Shown here: piece by piece, positions 24,339-33,391 of the stretch | Numbering within the stretch: position 1 is the stretch's first letter | Layout: every line of letters begins with the position of its first letter | Made by a program: the position numbers and the translations under genes | Assembly: GCA_964482435.1 (NCBI GenBank) | Contig: CAYZXL010000022.1 | Span: 1 to 64,000, forward strand | Reading direction: 5' to 3' | Source: CAYZXL01 sp964482435 | GTDB taxonomy: Bacteria; Auribacterota; JABMQX01 | Length of the DNA stretch: 64,000 nucleotides | Notes under the pieces: model-generated | Told to the model about the DNA's origin: nothing | What the model saw: only the letters and a program-made list of their open reading frames with translations | Databases searched by the model: none

Positions 24339-25697
24339 ATGAAAAGAGTCTTGATGATTTGCTACGGCTTCCCTCCGATGTTGAGAGCGGGGGCGTTGCG
24401 TTCGCACCTTTTCGCAAAAATGCTTCCGCGGTTCGGCTGGCAGCCGACCGTCTTGACTGTAAGTGGAAGGCGTGACGTTGAGCAAGACGACGACCTGCTG
24501 CGTGAGTTACCAAAGGAGGTTCGTGTCTTTAGGACGACGACTTTTGACCCGGTCGGCGGGTTCGAGCGCTGGAGAGATAGAAAGTGCGGACCTTCCCGTG
24601 GCCCGGCACTTCCGCGAGGCCCAAGAACGAAAATCCGAGTTGAAGGACGGTTGGGATGGGCAGAGAAGGTTAAACGGGCTCTTCTGGCCCCGGTCTCGAC
24701 GCCAGATTACTTGATTTCATGGTTTCCTTTCGCTGTTGCCAGCGGCGCCTGGCTCATTTCTGAGTACGATATTGACGTCGTGTTCTCGACTTCGCCGCCA
24801 CATTCGGCACATTTCATCGGCTTTGCCCTATCGAAGCTCCTCAGGAAGCCCTGGGTTGTCGAATTTCGGGACCCATGGGTTGACATGTGGACGCGGTATG
24901 CGGAGAGCAGGTGTCAACTGAGAAAGAAGGTGGAATCCTTTCTTGAGAAAATCATCGTAACGCACGCATCGGCAGTGATCGCGAACACCCCCACTAATAA
25001 GGAGATGCTCATAAGGAGATATGGGGCACGGAAGTTGCCGCGCGTGGACGTCATCACGAATGCCTACGATGCCGACGGGATGGCTCATATCGAGAACTCG
25101 CCGTTTAGTAAATTTACCATCTGTCACGCGGGCACATTCTATCCGCGGGTGAACCCGTATTATTTCTTTGAAGAGCTCAGCAGGTGGTACCATGGCAACA
25201 GCGTTTCACGACAGAAAGAAATAGATGAAAACATGCAGGTTCTTCTTGTGGGCACCACGGACCCAACGACGCGACGAGTAGTTCGCGATCTCGATCTTAA
25301 CAATTTCGTTAAGGTAACGGAGCGATTGCCACTTGCCCGTGCGTTAGAGATCGCGAAGTCATCAGACCTTCTCCTCGTGTCAATGGGGTTCGATGCGAGA
25401 GCAGGTCATTGGATTCCGTTGAAGCTCTACACATACCTGGGCTGTCGAAAACCGATATTGGCATTAGGTCCGGAGGGCGATGCGATAGATATAGTGCGCA
25501 AGACGAGGTCTGGATTTGCGATAACATCGAAGGCAAACGGGGCCATTGCTGAAATCCTGGAAAAGGGTTATCAGCAGAAGAGGGTCGGCAAACAGCCTTT
25601 TGAGGAGGACTTCGATTTCGACGATGCTGAGATTCGAAAATACGAGAAAATCGAACTAACGAGGAAGCTCGTCGGCTTGTTTGAGCGGATAGCATGA
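24339..25697 (+). CDS. GT4-type glycosyltransferase
   Basis: 452 residues from the ATG at 24339. GT-B layout: N-terminal M-K-R-V-L-M-I-C-Y-G-F-P-P with A-G-A-L-R-S, central V-F-S-T-S-P-P-H-S and V-V-E-F-R-D-P-W, then I-C-H-A-G-T-F-Y-P starting the donor-binding half, and I-P-L-K-L-Y-T-Y-L-G in place of the usual E-x7-E. Proteins with this F-R-D-P-W feature are common in uncharacterised exopolysaccharide clusters. Confidence 0.87.
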   Translation: MKRVLMICYGFPPMLRAGALRSHLFAKMLPRFGWQPTVLTVSGRRDVEQDDDLLRELPKEVRVFRTTTFDPVGGFERWRDRKCGPSRGPALPRGPRTKIRVEGRLGWAEKVKRALLAPVSTPDYLISWFPFAVASGAWLISEYDIDVVFSTSPPHSAHFIGFALSKLLRKPWVVEFRDPWVDMWTRYAESRCQLRKKVESFLEKIIVTHASAVIANTPTNKEMLIRRYGARKLPRVDVITNAYDADGMAHIENSPFSKFTICHAGTFYPRVNPYYFFEELSRWYHGNSVSRQKEIDENMQVLLVGTTDPTTRRVVRDLDLNNFVKVTERLPLARALEIAKSSDLLLVSMGFDARAGHWIPLKLYTYLGCRKPILALGPEGDAIDIVRKTRSGFAITSKANGAIAEILEKGYQQKRVGKQPFEEDFDFDDAEIRKYEKIELTRKLVGLFERIA

Positions 25698-26116
25698 TCG
25701 GGTGTTTTGGCCGGTAACGCGGCTTGGTGTGATGATGGTTGTGGTAAAAGCTTTTGACTTCTGGTGGTCCTATGGTCGCTGTTCTTGGGTGGGCCAATGT
25801 TTCGCCATGAGTCTTTCTCGTGGGCGCATGACGAAGGTCTTGACCGGGCAGTTCATTTGGTTGCAATGACTATCTGTCATACATATGAGGCATCGGTCTC
25901 GATTCGAGCCTCTGTGGCGGACTTGCCGCTTTGAATGTGACTCACCGGCGCCCGTCGTGCCTCTCGGTGCCGCGTAGCGCCTATAGGGGTTCCATTTTGG
26001 CTGAAAATGCTCGGGCTACTGGCTGAGCGCCGGGACGGGGAGTTCCTCGCGCTGGCTTTCTGGGTGGGGGTCAAGAATTGGGGGTTGGTGCAAAAACCGC
26101 ACACAGGAGACAAAAA
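25698..26116. other. intergenic, no gene recognised
   Basis: About 420 bases between the GT4 and the cysteine synthase-like gene. No frame shows a domain and no terminator hairpin was found. It may hold decayed sequence like that seen in other gaps of this locus. Confidence 0.5.
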
Positions 26117-27025
26117 TTGAGTGTACTATCAGCCATTGGGAACACGCCGCTCGTCAGAATTGAGAAGTTTAGCTGCAACTCAAAGTTGGTGATCCTTGGG
26201 AAACTGGAGGGTGCAAATCCCGGGGGTTCGGTGAAGGACCGCGCGGCGCTTTACATGGTCAATAAGGCCGAGGAATCGGGTGAGCTCACGCGGGACAAAA
26301 TCATCGTTGAGGCGACCTCGGGCAACACAGGCATTGGTTTGGCGATGGTTGGCTCGGCGAGAGGCTATCGCGTGAAGTTGTTCATGCCAGAATGTGTCAG
26401 TATCGAGAGGCGGCGCATTCTTGAGGCATTTGGTGCCGAACTTATCTTGACACCCGCCTCGGAGGGGACTGACGGGGCTATTCGCCGAGCGCATGGGCTC
26501 TTAGCTGAGTCACCGGAGTGTTACTACATGCCCAACCAGTTTGACAATGGAAGCAACGTCCTTTCTCATTATGAGACGACCGGGCCGGAAATCTGGCGGC
26601 AGACGGGCGGAAAGATAGACGCTTTTGTTGCTGGCATGGGCACGACGGGCACGCTGATGGGGGTCGGCAAATTTCTAAAGGAAAAGAAGCCAGGAATCCG
26701 CGTAGTGGGTGTCGAGCCCAATGCGGGCCATGCGATTCAGGGATTGAAGAACATGGGCGAGTCCATTGTCCCGAAGATATACCGGCCCGAAACGCTTGAC
26801 CAGAAGGTCAGTGTCGGGGACGAGGAGGCTTTTGAGATCACAAGGCTCCTTGTGCAAAAAGAAGGCCTGTTTGTGGGGATGTCGAGCGGCGCGGCAGTTG
26901 CAGGTGCAATGCGAGTAGCCGAGGACATGAAATGGGGTGTGATTGTCGTCATTCTTCCAGACCGCGGGGAACGATATCTTAGCACGACTCTTTTTCGCTC
27001 AATCTGCTCGAAGTGCCCGCCGTGA
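26117..27025 (+). CDS. cysteine synthase family PLP enzyme
   Basis: 302 residues from TTG at 26117 with AGGAG seven bases upstream. The product begins M-S-V-L-S-A-I-G-N-T-P-L-V-R as is usual for CysK/CysM. PLP lysine Lys40 in G-G-S-V-K-D-R, substrate loop T-S-G-N-T-G, phosphate loop G-M-G-T-T-G-T, and S-S-G-A-A near the end. The family makes cysteine from O-acetylserine or forms other beta-substituted alanines such as diaminopropionate. It is alone among glycosyltransferase genes, so it may supply an amino-acid building block for glycan decoration rather than general cysteine. Confidence 0.92.
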   Translation: MSVLSAIGNTPLVRIEKFSCNSKLVILGKLEGANPGGSVKDRAALYMVNKAEESGELTRDKIIVEATSGNTGIGLAMVGSARGYRVKLFMPECVSIERRRILEAFGAELILTPASEGTDGAIRRAHGLLAESPECYYMPNQFDNGSNVLSHYETTGPEIWRQTGGKIDAFVAGMGTTGTLMGVGKFLKEKKPGIRVVGVEPNAGHAIQGLKNMGESIVPKIYRPETLDQKVSVGDEEAFEITRLLVQKEGLFVGMSSGAAVAGAMRVAEDMKWGVIVVILPDRGERYLSTTLFRSICSKCPP

Positions 27026-27151
27026 TTTGCAGCAGGAGCCACTGTTTTTGAGAGAGATTGGCGGGCTAATTTGTGGTGGCGGCATAGTGTTCAGCCCGCC
27101 GTCGTTTAGGTGCTATTGCTGTGCGCAAATTATTGAGGTCTAAGCGCTTTT

Positions 27152-27514
27152 TTGGTGCTCGTGGTTGTCATTATCACATTCTTTCTCGTAGGTCACGCTT
27201 ACGCGGGCCGGTGGCATGACGAATATGGATGTTCCGTGTGCAATCCTTATAGTTGGGAAGTTTTTTGTGGGAGCCATCGCAGCAATGGCCAACCAGGCCA
27301 GCGATTAAGTCATACTTGGCCGTCATGTTCGGACTGGGTAAATAGCTGTTTCTGCAGAGACTATGGTTATCCTGTTCTGGATCTCCTTGTTCCTTTTATC
27401 GTTCCCCTACATTCAGTATCCTCTACTGCTGTGCATAATCAGCCTGTTTGTTCGACGACGGTTCGTGCCAGGCGATATCAAACCAACAGTATCCATAATC
27501 ATCGCCGCCCATAA
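27152..27514 (+). CDS. possible small secreted cysteine-rich peptide
   Basis: A TTG-initiated frame encodes a signal-peptide-like start (V-L-V-V-V-I-I-T-F-F-L-V-G-H-A-Y-A) followed by about 55 residues with six cysteines and several Trp (Y-G-C-S-V-C, V-F-C-G, S-C-S-D-W, S-C-F-C-R-D). The last third overlaps the GT2 gene in another frame and is probably not meaningful. It fills an otherwise empty 340-base gap. No ribosome site stands out and no homologue is known to me, so it may be chance. Confidence 0.25.
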   Translation: MVLVVVIITFFLVGHAYAGRWHDEYGCSVCNPYSWEVFCGSHRSNGQPGQRLSHTWPSCSDWVNSCFCRDYGYPVLDLLVPFIVPLHSVSSTAVHNQPVCSTTVRARRYQTNSIHNHRRP

Positions 27515-28511
27515 CGAGGAAAAACATGTAGAACATAAGATCCGCGATGTCTTGGGCTTAGACTACCCCCGCGAGCGCATGGAAGTTCTCATTGGTTCCG
27601 ATGGTTCCACTGATCGCACAGTCGAAATAGCTCTACGGTTTGAAAGCAAACGCGTCCGAATCCTGGCTTTCCCCGAGCAACGCGGCAAGACGGCTGTGCA
27701 AAACGACTGCGTGGTCTGCTCCTCGGGCGAGATTCTCATCTTCATGGATGCAGCATCCATGTGCAATAAAGAGGCCGTCAGAAGGCTCGTTCGGCATTTC
27801 GCGGACGAACGCGTCGGGTGCGTAGCTGGCTCTTTCCGCTTCGTCTACCGCAACCAAATGGTCATTACCGAGAGCCAGAGTATTTACTGGAGATGTGAAC
27901 AGGTCATTAAGCGGTTGGAAGGTCGGTTGGGCTCGATGGTTGGTATGGATGGGCCGCTGTACGGCATCAGACGACAAGCGTACTCTCATCTGCCGCATGA
28001 CATTATGAGCGATTTCGCATCGCCCTTAGTAGCTGTTCAGCATGGTTACGTGACCGTGTTCGAGCCGGGTGCAATCGCACTGGAAGAAGCAAGCTCAAGT
28101 ATTGCAGACGAGTTTCGGACGAGACGCCGGATCGCTCTCCGTGGCTTCGTCGTTCTGTCACGGTTTCCCGATCTCCTCAACCCCTTCAAAAGCGGATTTC
28201 TCACTTTCCAGATTATTTCACACAAAATCATGCGTTGGGCGGGAGGCTTTTTCTGCATGGGCCTACTCGGCTCAACCTCGCTCTTGATGCATCGGCCTTT
28301 CTATCTGGGTGTGGCGCTGGTGATGGCTCTGTTCTGCTGCACGGCGGTCGTTGGTTTGGTGCTGCAGGCAAAGGGAAGACGAGCAGGCCTTTTCTCGATT
28401 CCATGTTATTTTGTCCTCGTTACTCTGTCTGGGCTTTTGGGCTTTGCCGACTTCCTGGCAAAAAAAAGAGCCGTCTCCTGGAGTCCCGTCAGAGAAGGGA
28501 AGAGGCAATGA
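27363..28511 (+). CDS. membrane GT2-family glycosyltransferase
   Basis: 382 residues. N-terminal membrane segment 2-25, GT-A domain with V-S-I-I-I-A-A-H-N-E-E-K-H, I-G-S-D-G-S-T-D-R-T, F-M-D-A-A-S (D-x-D position), then a Q/R-rich region R-T-R-R-R-I-A-L-R-G-F (equivalent of Q-x-x-R-W). Two to three C-terminal membrane segments follow. Layout is that of processive or polyprenyl-linked chain synthases. The C-terminal 90 residues are similar to the orphan fragment at 30340. Confidence 0.88.
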   Translation: MVILFWISLFLLSFPYIQYPLLLCIISLFVRRRFVPGDIKPTVSIIIAAHNEEKHVEHKIRDVLGLDYPRERMEVLIGSDGSTDRTVEIALRFESKRVRILAFPEQRGKTAVQNDCVVCSSGEILIFMDAASMCNKEAVRRLVRHFADERVGCVAGSFRFVYRNQMVITESQSIYWRCEQVIKRLEGRLGSMVGMDGPLYGIRRQAYSHLPHDIMSDFASPLVAVQHGYVTVFEPGAIALEEASSSIADEFRTRRRIALRGFVVLSRFPDLLNPFKSGFLTFQIISHKIMRWAGGFFCMGLLGSTSLLMHRPFYLGVALVMALFCCTAVVGLVLQAKGRRAGLFSIPCYFVLVTLSGLLGFADFLAKKRAVSWSPVREGKRQ

Positions 28512-29294
28512 GCAGTCCCTGCCCCTTCTGCCAGGTATTGCGCTCGTGGATTCTGCATATTCCGATAACGGCGAAGCCGGCTTGCGTGATATCAAGGACT
28601 CGTGTATGACAAAAGGGTATTGTTTCGCTCTCTTATCTGAACGCAACGATCGGCCAGAAGAGGACCACTATGACATGTGCGTTGCCGAATGTTGTAAGCT
28701 GCCAGATGAGAATTCGTTGTTCATTCACGGCGTTGAATACAACTGCCAGTCAGGTGTCCACCTCCCGCGCTACGGAATGGCGCATTATCTGCCCCGTCGG
28801 GTCAGCTCTGCAGTTTCTGCCGAGTCTCAATTGCAAGGGGCGATCGGCGTGGTAGCGCATCCTGCGCGAGCCAGATACCGATTTTCGGGAAGGCTCCTCG
28901 CGCCAGTTAACGGCATAGAGATTTGGAGTTCGAAAATTATTTATGACGGCAGGAGGTCCGCCCGGCTCCCAAGCTGGCATTCCTGAATCACGTTCGACTA
29001 CGATTCCTCGATATCTATAGTTATTGCGGGGTCCGCTTCCATCGGAAGTGTGACTTGGGGCAAGCGGCGCCCGGCGTCGCACGGCCATTGGAGCGTGATT
29101 CGATTCTTGCGGCTTTCGCGCGCGGGGGGCTTTCAATCAAGAAGGGAGGTCTCCCGCTCAATCCGGACCGCACTCTTGGCTTCGCGAGGCGGATGCGATG
29201 CGCGACCTGCGGCGCCGCGCGGTATCCTTTGGTGCGAGACGCCGCGGCCCCGAGCGTTGGTCGAGAAACAAGGGCGTCGGCATTGTCGGGCTAA
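28511..29294 (+). pseudogene. degenerate, frameshifted PHP-domain phosphoesterase gene
   Basis: Read from about 28511 to 28986 the frame resembles a PHP protein: S-A-Y-S-D-N, D-I-K-D-S-C-M-T-K-G-Y, L-F-I-H-G-V-E-Y, I-G-V-V-A-H-P-A-R and G-I-E-I-W. It then stops, and the similarity continues in the next frame from about 28977 (R-F-H-R-K-C-D-L-G-Q, R-D-S-I-L-A-A-F-A-R-G-G-L-S-I). Besides the frameshift, metal ligands are lost: the H-x-H near the start, D-H (here S-E-R-N) and the late D-L-H (here D-L-G). So it is decayed, not just misassembled. Intact relatives often accompany deacetylases in such loci. Confidence 0.65.
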
Positions 29295-29354
29295 TTCGTA
29301 ATCGGCAAAAGAACAGAGCCACTTCCAATCGCGTCCAGAGGGAACGATAGATTG

Positions 29355-30266
29355 ATGGTTACAGACCGCACCAGAATGCTCCTACATTTGGGAGCCCGCG
29401 CCGCGAGCGCGGGTACATACGCCTTGCGTAAGCTTCCCCGAAACAGGCTAAGGATTCTCATGTACCACCAAGTTGCAGACCTCGACGAAAAGAGATGCTT
29501 CAGGTATCGGGCCGTGACGCCGGCGAAGTTCGAGGCGCAAATGAGATACCTTAGTGAAGGTGGTTTCCAGATACTTTCGCTTAGTGAGGGAATCTTCCGA
29601 TTACAATGCAGTGCCTTGCCCGAGAAGGCTGTGAGTATCACGTTCGATGATGGATATGCCAACATCTACACAGGTGCCTACCCTGTGCTGCAGAGGTACC
29701 GTTTATGCGCCACGGTGTTTCTCGTCGGGGCCTACGTGGGAACGCAGCGTCCGTTCCGTTGGGTAATATCGAAGGAACCAGCATTCGCCAAAGACGCAGC
29801 GATGCAGTATGGCTGGTATTCGTTATCCTACGAGCAGATTGCTGAAATGCGCTCTGTCGGCATCACTTTCGGCTCCCACACCCTGAGTCACCGACCTCTT
29901 CGCAACACGCGCAGCCCGTCTGAACTGAGCCAGGAGATCGCAGGATCGAAGCATCTTTTAGAGAACCGCCTCGGATTCTCCATCCCTGTTTTCTCCTACC
30001 CTTATGGGACTAACCTGGACACCAGCGAGGAAGTCGTAGCAATTGTTAAACAAGCAGGTTACAGCGCCGCATGCACCACGAGCTTGGGATCGGTGGCCCC
30101 AGGAGATGACTTGTGGCGCCTGAAACGGATTCCCGTGTACCAGCACGATTCCTTGCGCGAGTTCAAGAAAAAGCTCTTGGGTGCCTACGATGGCCTTGGG
30201 CTGTTGGCGAATATCTGGCGAAGGTGGACGGAGCCGCAAGACAAACCCTGGAAATCAGAGGCGTGA
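29355..30266 (+). CDS. polysaccharide deacetylase (NodB-type)
   Basis: 303 residues from the ATG at 29355. Begins with L-R-I-L-M-Y-H-Q-V near 35, then S-I-T-F-D-D-G-Y (catalytic Asp pair), I-T-F-G-S-H-T-L-S-H (metal His-x3-His) and F-S-Y-P-Y-G. All landmark residues are kept, so a working metal-dependent deacetylase is likely. No lipobox or clear signal peptide. Removes N-acetyl groups from the glycan or a lipid-linked precursor. Confidence 0.9.
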   Translation: MVTDRTRMLLHLGARAASAGTYALRKLPRNRLRILMYHQVADLDEKRCFRYRAVTPAKFEAQMRYLSEGGFQILSLSEGIFRLQCSALPEKAVSITFDDGYANIYTGAYPVLQRYRLCATVFLVGAYVGTQRPFRWVISKEPAFAKDAAMQYGWYSLSYEQIAEMRSVGITFGSHTLSHRPLRNTRSPSELSQEIAGSKHLLENRLGFSIPVFSYPYGTNLDTSEEVVAIVKQAGYSAACTTSLGSVAPGDDLWRLKRIPVYQHDSLREFKKKLLGAYDGLGLLANIWRRWTEPQDKPWKSEA

Positions 30267-30339
30267 AAGTTCTTGTCCTGCATGCGGAAACCGGACGAGG
30301 TCTTGCTACAGTGCGCTCTTCACGAAGGCACAGTGCTAA

Positions 30340-30666
30340 GGTTGGCGTGGAGGGCACATCACGCTGCCAACTACCTTTTCAGTCGTGCTACTGCGCTACT
30401 TCGTCCCTTTTCCGTTGATAGCCCTGCTCCTCATGAACGCGTGCGTGATGGGTCAGGGGCTATTCTGGGCTGGGGCGTTTGCAGCGCACGCCTTTTTGTA
30501 CGGCGTGGCAGTCTTCGGTCACTTGTTTTTCTGCCTTGGGAGGCGGTTGCCTTCCATAGTCAATTTCCCGTTCTGCTTTGTGGTCGTAAAGGCCGCCCCA
30601 TTGGTAGCCTTGCCAAAATCTCTCCGAGGAAAGAAGCAGACGCTTTGGACCCTGAGAACCGGGTAG
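30340..30666 (+). pseudogene. membrane GT2 glycosyltransferase, C-terminal fragment
   Basis: An open stretch after a stop at 30337-30339 encodes only the last ~100 residues of a membrane GT2: L-L-R-Y-F-V-P-F-P-L-I start of a membrane helix, a second helix around G-V-A-V-F-G-H-L-F-F and an end S-L-R-G-K-K-Q-T-L-W. It aligns along its length with the C-terminus of the GT2 at 27363 (I-M-R-W, then F-L-A-K-K-R-A-V-S-W). No catalytic domain is present in any frame upstream. A GTG at 30385 could start a 93-residue peptide. Confidence 0.7.
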
Positions 30667-30670
30667 TCGA

Positions 30671-31858
30671 TTGTTGAAGGAAAGCGATAGCCACGTGCGT
30701 GTTGCCGTCTGTTGCGCTGGTGAGCTTTATGGAGGGGTTGAGCAGTTCGTGTATCTGCTGGCTCGGCACCTGAGGACTCTCGATCACAGTGCTGCCGTAG
30801 TGATTTTATTCGAGGATGGCCAGCTATACAGGAAGCTCATCAGTGCTGGCATCGAGACTTATCTTGTGCGATGTTGCTTCAGATACGACCCCGCGATGAT
30901 CGGAAGAGTCTCGAAGATACTTTCGCGCTGCCGCATTGATGTGGTGCACACTCATGGGTACAGGGCTAATGTTATCTGTGCTCTCGCCGCGCGACGGCTT
31001 GGCATCCCCGTTGTCAAGACGGAACATGGGCGTATCGAGAGCGTTTTGGCACCGCGGCTTCGTTCCCTGAGGGCGCGAGCCTATTTGTTCGCCGATCGGC
31101 TTGTTACACTGGCCCTCGTGGACCATATCGTCTATGTCACTTTCGATTTGGCTGCGAGCTTTCGAAGGACACATAGGCACAAGGAATCGAGTGTCATCCA
31201 CAACGGCATCGCTCCGATACAACATGCTGAGTCGGGAGTCTCAGGGCATTTTGAATCGAATTGTTTCAACATAGGAATTGTGGGGAGAGTCAGCAGGGTC
31301 AAGGGCCACATGTTTCTACTCAAGGCTGTAGAGAGGCTTTCAGACCTTACAGACTTGCGGGTGCACCTCGTCGGGTCTGGTCCATTAGAACCCGAGTTGA
31401 AGAGGTATTGTGCTTTGCATGGCATGGACTCGAAAGTGAGATTCTATGGCTTCCGCGAGGATATTCACGAATGCATCCGCAAGCTGGATGTCCTGGTCAT
31501 GCCTTCGCTCCACGAGGGCATGCCGTACAGCGCACTGGAGGCGATGTATCTCCGTCTGCCCATAATCGCGTCGGCAGTGGGCGGCTTGCGTGAAGTCCTC
31601 CGGGACGGCGAAAACGCCATCTTAGTTCCGCCGGGCAACGTCGAAAAGCTTGCTGCGGCGATAAGACTCGTGCGCGACGGTCCCGGGCAGCGCGATCGCA
31701 TCGCGGAACGCGCTTTCTGTGACGTTACGTCGAGATTCATGATTGGCGACATGGCACGAAGATATATGGATGTCTACGGGGCCGCGACAGCCCGGGCGTG
31801 CAGAACGGGACGAAAGATAACGGGCAGACCGGAAGATGCCTCCTATCAGACCTCATAA
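30671..31858 (+). CDS. GT4-family glycosyltransferase
   Basis: 395 residues. TTG at 30671, or GTG at 30695 giving the more usual V-R-V-A-V-C-C start. GT-B fold: G-G-V-E-Q-F-V-Y near the N-terminus, V-V-H-T-H-G-Y, K-T-E-H-G, then V-G-R-V-S-R-V-K-G opening the donor domain and P-S-L-H-E-G-M-P-Y-S-A-L-E-A-M (E-x7-E). Intact. It overlaps the next gene by 23 bases, so the two are probably co-transcribed. Confidence 0.92.
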   Translation: MLKESDSHVRVAVCCAGELYGGVEQFVYLLARHLRTLDHSAAVVILFEDGQLYRKLISAGIETYLVRCCFRYDPAMIGRVSKILSRCRIDVVHTHGYRANVICALAARRLGIPVVKTEHGRIESVLAPRLRSLRARAYLFADRLVTLALVDHIVYVTFDLAASFRRTHRHKESSVIHNGIAPIQHAESGVSGHFESNCFNIGIVGRVSRVKGHMFLLKAVERLSDLTDLRVHLVGSGPLEPELKRYCALHGMDSKVRFYGFREDIHECIRKLDVLVMPSLHEGMPYSALEAMYLRLPIIASAVGGLREVLRDGENAILVPPGNVEKLAAAIRLVRDGPGQRDRIAERAFCDVTSRFMIGDMARRYMDVYGAATARACRTGRKITGRPEDASYQTS

Positions 31859-33227
31859 TGTTTTGTTGCCCTTTTTTTTCCGCTTGCGAAACCTGAGGGT
31901 TCGTGACTACCTCCGGTACCTGGAGAAGACCCAGTACCTGCCGCCGGAGAAACTGGCAGAGCTGCAGCTTGTCAAACTGAAAAGGTTAATTAGACACGCT
32001 TCGGAAACCGTCCCCTATTACCGGGGGCTATTTTCCAAGCGAGGGCTGGTCGCCGGCGACATCCGGACACTCGACGACATCAGACAATTGCCCGTTCTCA
32101 CGAAGGAGCAGGTTGTTTGTGAGCCTATCTCCACGTTCTTGTCGAAGGGAGCCGGGCGGGGTTTCGTGGTGAGAAAGACTTCGGGAACCAGCGGTCATCC
32201 CGTCGCGGTTCGGATTGACAGTGAAGCTTATGCGTGGTCGTTAGCCGCCCGATGCCGCTGCTTAAAGTGGCACAATATCGGAATCGGTGACAGACAGGCG
32301 AGGTTTTGGGGCAGAGCTGATGAGCGAAGAGGTCGGTGGCTGGAGTCCGTCAGGGATTTCACTCTGAGCAGACAGACGATCAACGACAATGTGCTGGACA
32401 GCAGCAGCCTGTCGAGACAGGCGAGGAGAATTTTGGCCTATCGCCCGGATTACATCTATGGATACACATCTCTGATTTTGGCATTGGCTCAGTATCTCTA
32501 TGAACACGAGGAGGTAGGCGGCCGCGTAGAGCTGAAGGGGGTGATCTGCACTGCGGAGATGCTTTACAGCTTTCAGAAGCGGCTCATGGGAGAAGTCTTT
32601 GGCTGCCAAATAATAAACGAGTATGGATGCAGCGAGACGGATATCGTAGCCTTCGAATGCGAGCGCGGGAAGATGCACGTGATTGCCGAAAGAGTCCTTC
32701 TGGAGGTCGTGAACGCCGATGACTCGGGAACAGGTGAAATCGTTGTGACGGACCTAAACAACAGATTAATGCCACTGATAAGATACAAGCTCGGCGATCT
32801 TGGCTCAATCTCTATGGACTGCTGCCCGTGTGGAAGAGGATTGCCGATTCTGTCGAGAATCGAAGGTCGTACCAACCAGCGTTACATATTGACGCCCGAT
32901 GGCAGAAAAGTGCACTCGGTCATATTTGCGCATTTCGTTAATCAACTCGATGGGCAGGGCATAAGAATCAGGCAATTCAGGGTTATTCAGACTCGACTGG
33001 ATACAGTCGTTTTCTGCATGGTTCCACGGAGCACCTTGGACTGCGGGAGGATCGAAGCGCTTGTTTCGAGGAAGCTCGTGCCCCAACTCGGATCACACAT
33101 GGTCATACAAACCCGGTATGTTGAGCACATAGAGCCCTCGGGCGAGAAGTTCAGTTATTTTCAGCCTTACGCGGGAGGAGAGGGTTCCCGAAGAAGCCCT
33201 GCATCCGAACAGCTGGTGTGCAGGTGA
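31836..33227 (+). CDS. CapK/PaaK-like adenylate-forming enzyme, copy 2
   Basis: 463 residues. Same order of landmarks as the copy at 11665: S-E-T-V-P-Y-Y-R, nucleotide loop R-K-T-S-G-T-S-G-H-P, N-E-Y-G-C-S-E-T, G-E-I-V-V-T-D-L-N-N-R, R-Y-K-L-G-D and C-P-C-G-R-G-L-P. The two copies are clearly paralogous but diverged throughout, so different carboxylate substrates are plausible. The C-terminal lobe is basic and ends without a carrier domain. Confidence 0.88.
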   Translation: MPPIRPHNVLLPFFFRLRNLRVRDYLRYLEKTQYLPPEKLAELQLVKLKRLIRHASETVPYYRGLFSKRGLVAGDIRTLDDIRQLPVLTKEQVVCEPISTFLSKGAGRGFVVRKTSGTSGHPVAVRIDSEAYAWSLAARCRCLKWHNIGIGDRQARFWGRADERRGRWLESVRDFTLSRQTINDNVLDSSSLSRQARRILAYRPDYIYGYTSLILALAQYLYEHEEVGGRVELKGVICTAEMLYSFQKRLMGEVFGCQIINEYGCSETDIVAFECERGKMHVIAERVLLEVVNADDSGTGEIVVTDLNNRLMPLIRYKLGDLGSISMDCCPCGRGLPILSRIEGRTNQRYILTPDGRKVHSVIFAHFVNQLDGQGIRIRQFRVIQTRLDTVVFCMVPRSTLDCGRIEALVSRKLVPQLGSHMVIQTRYVEHIEPSGEKFSYFQPYAGGEGSRRSPASEQLVCR

Positions 33228-33391
33228 CACTGACGGGCACCGTCTGGAAATGCACAGTCCAAAAAAGCCCATCCGGATAACGTGGGAGAATCATAGGAGG
33301 ACGAAGGAACTCTCCAAGGCGCTGGGGGTAGAGCTTTCAGGGCCTTGCCGCGCAGCGCTCTTTGTTGGAAGACAAGACCAAGGAGTTGAGA

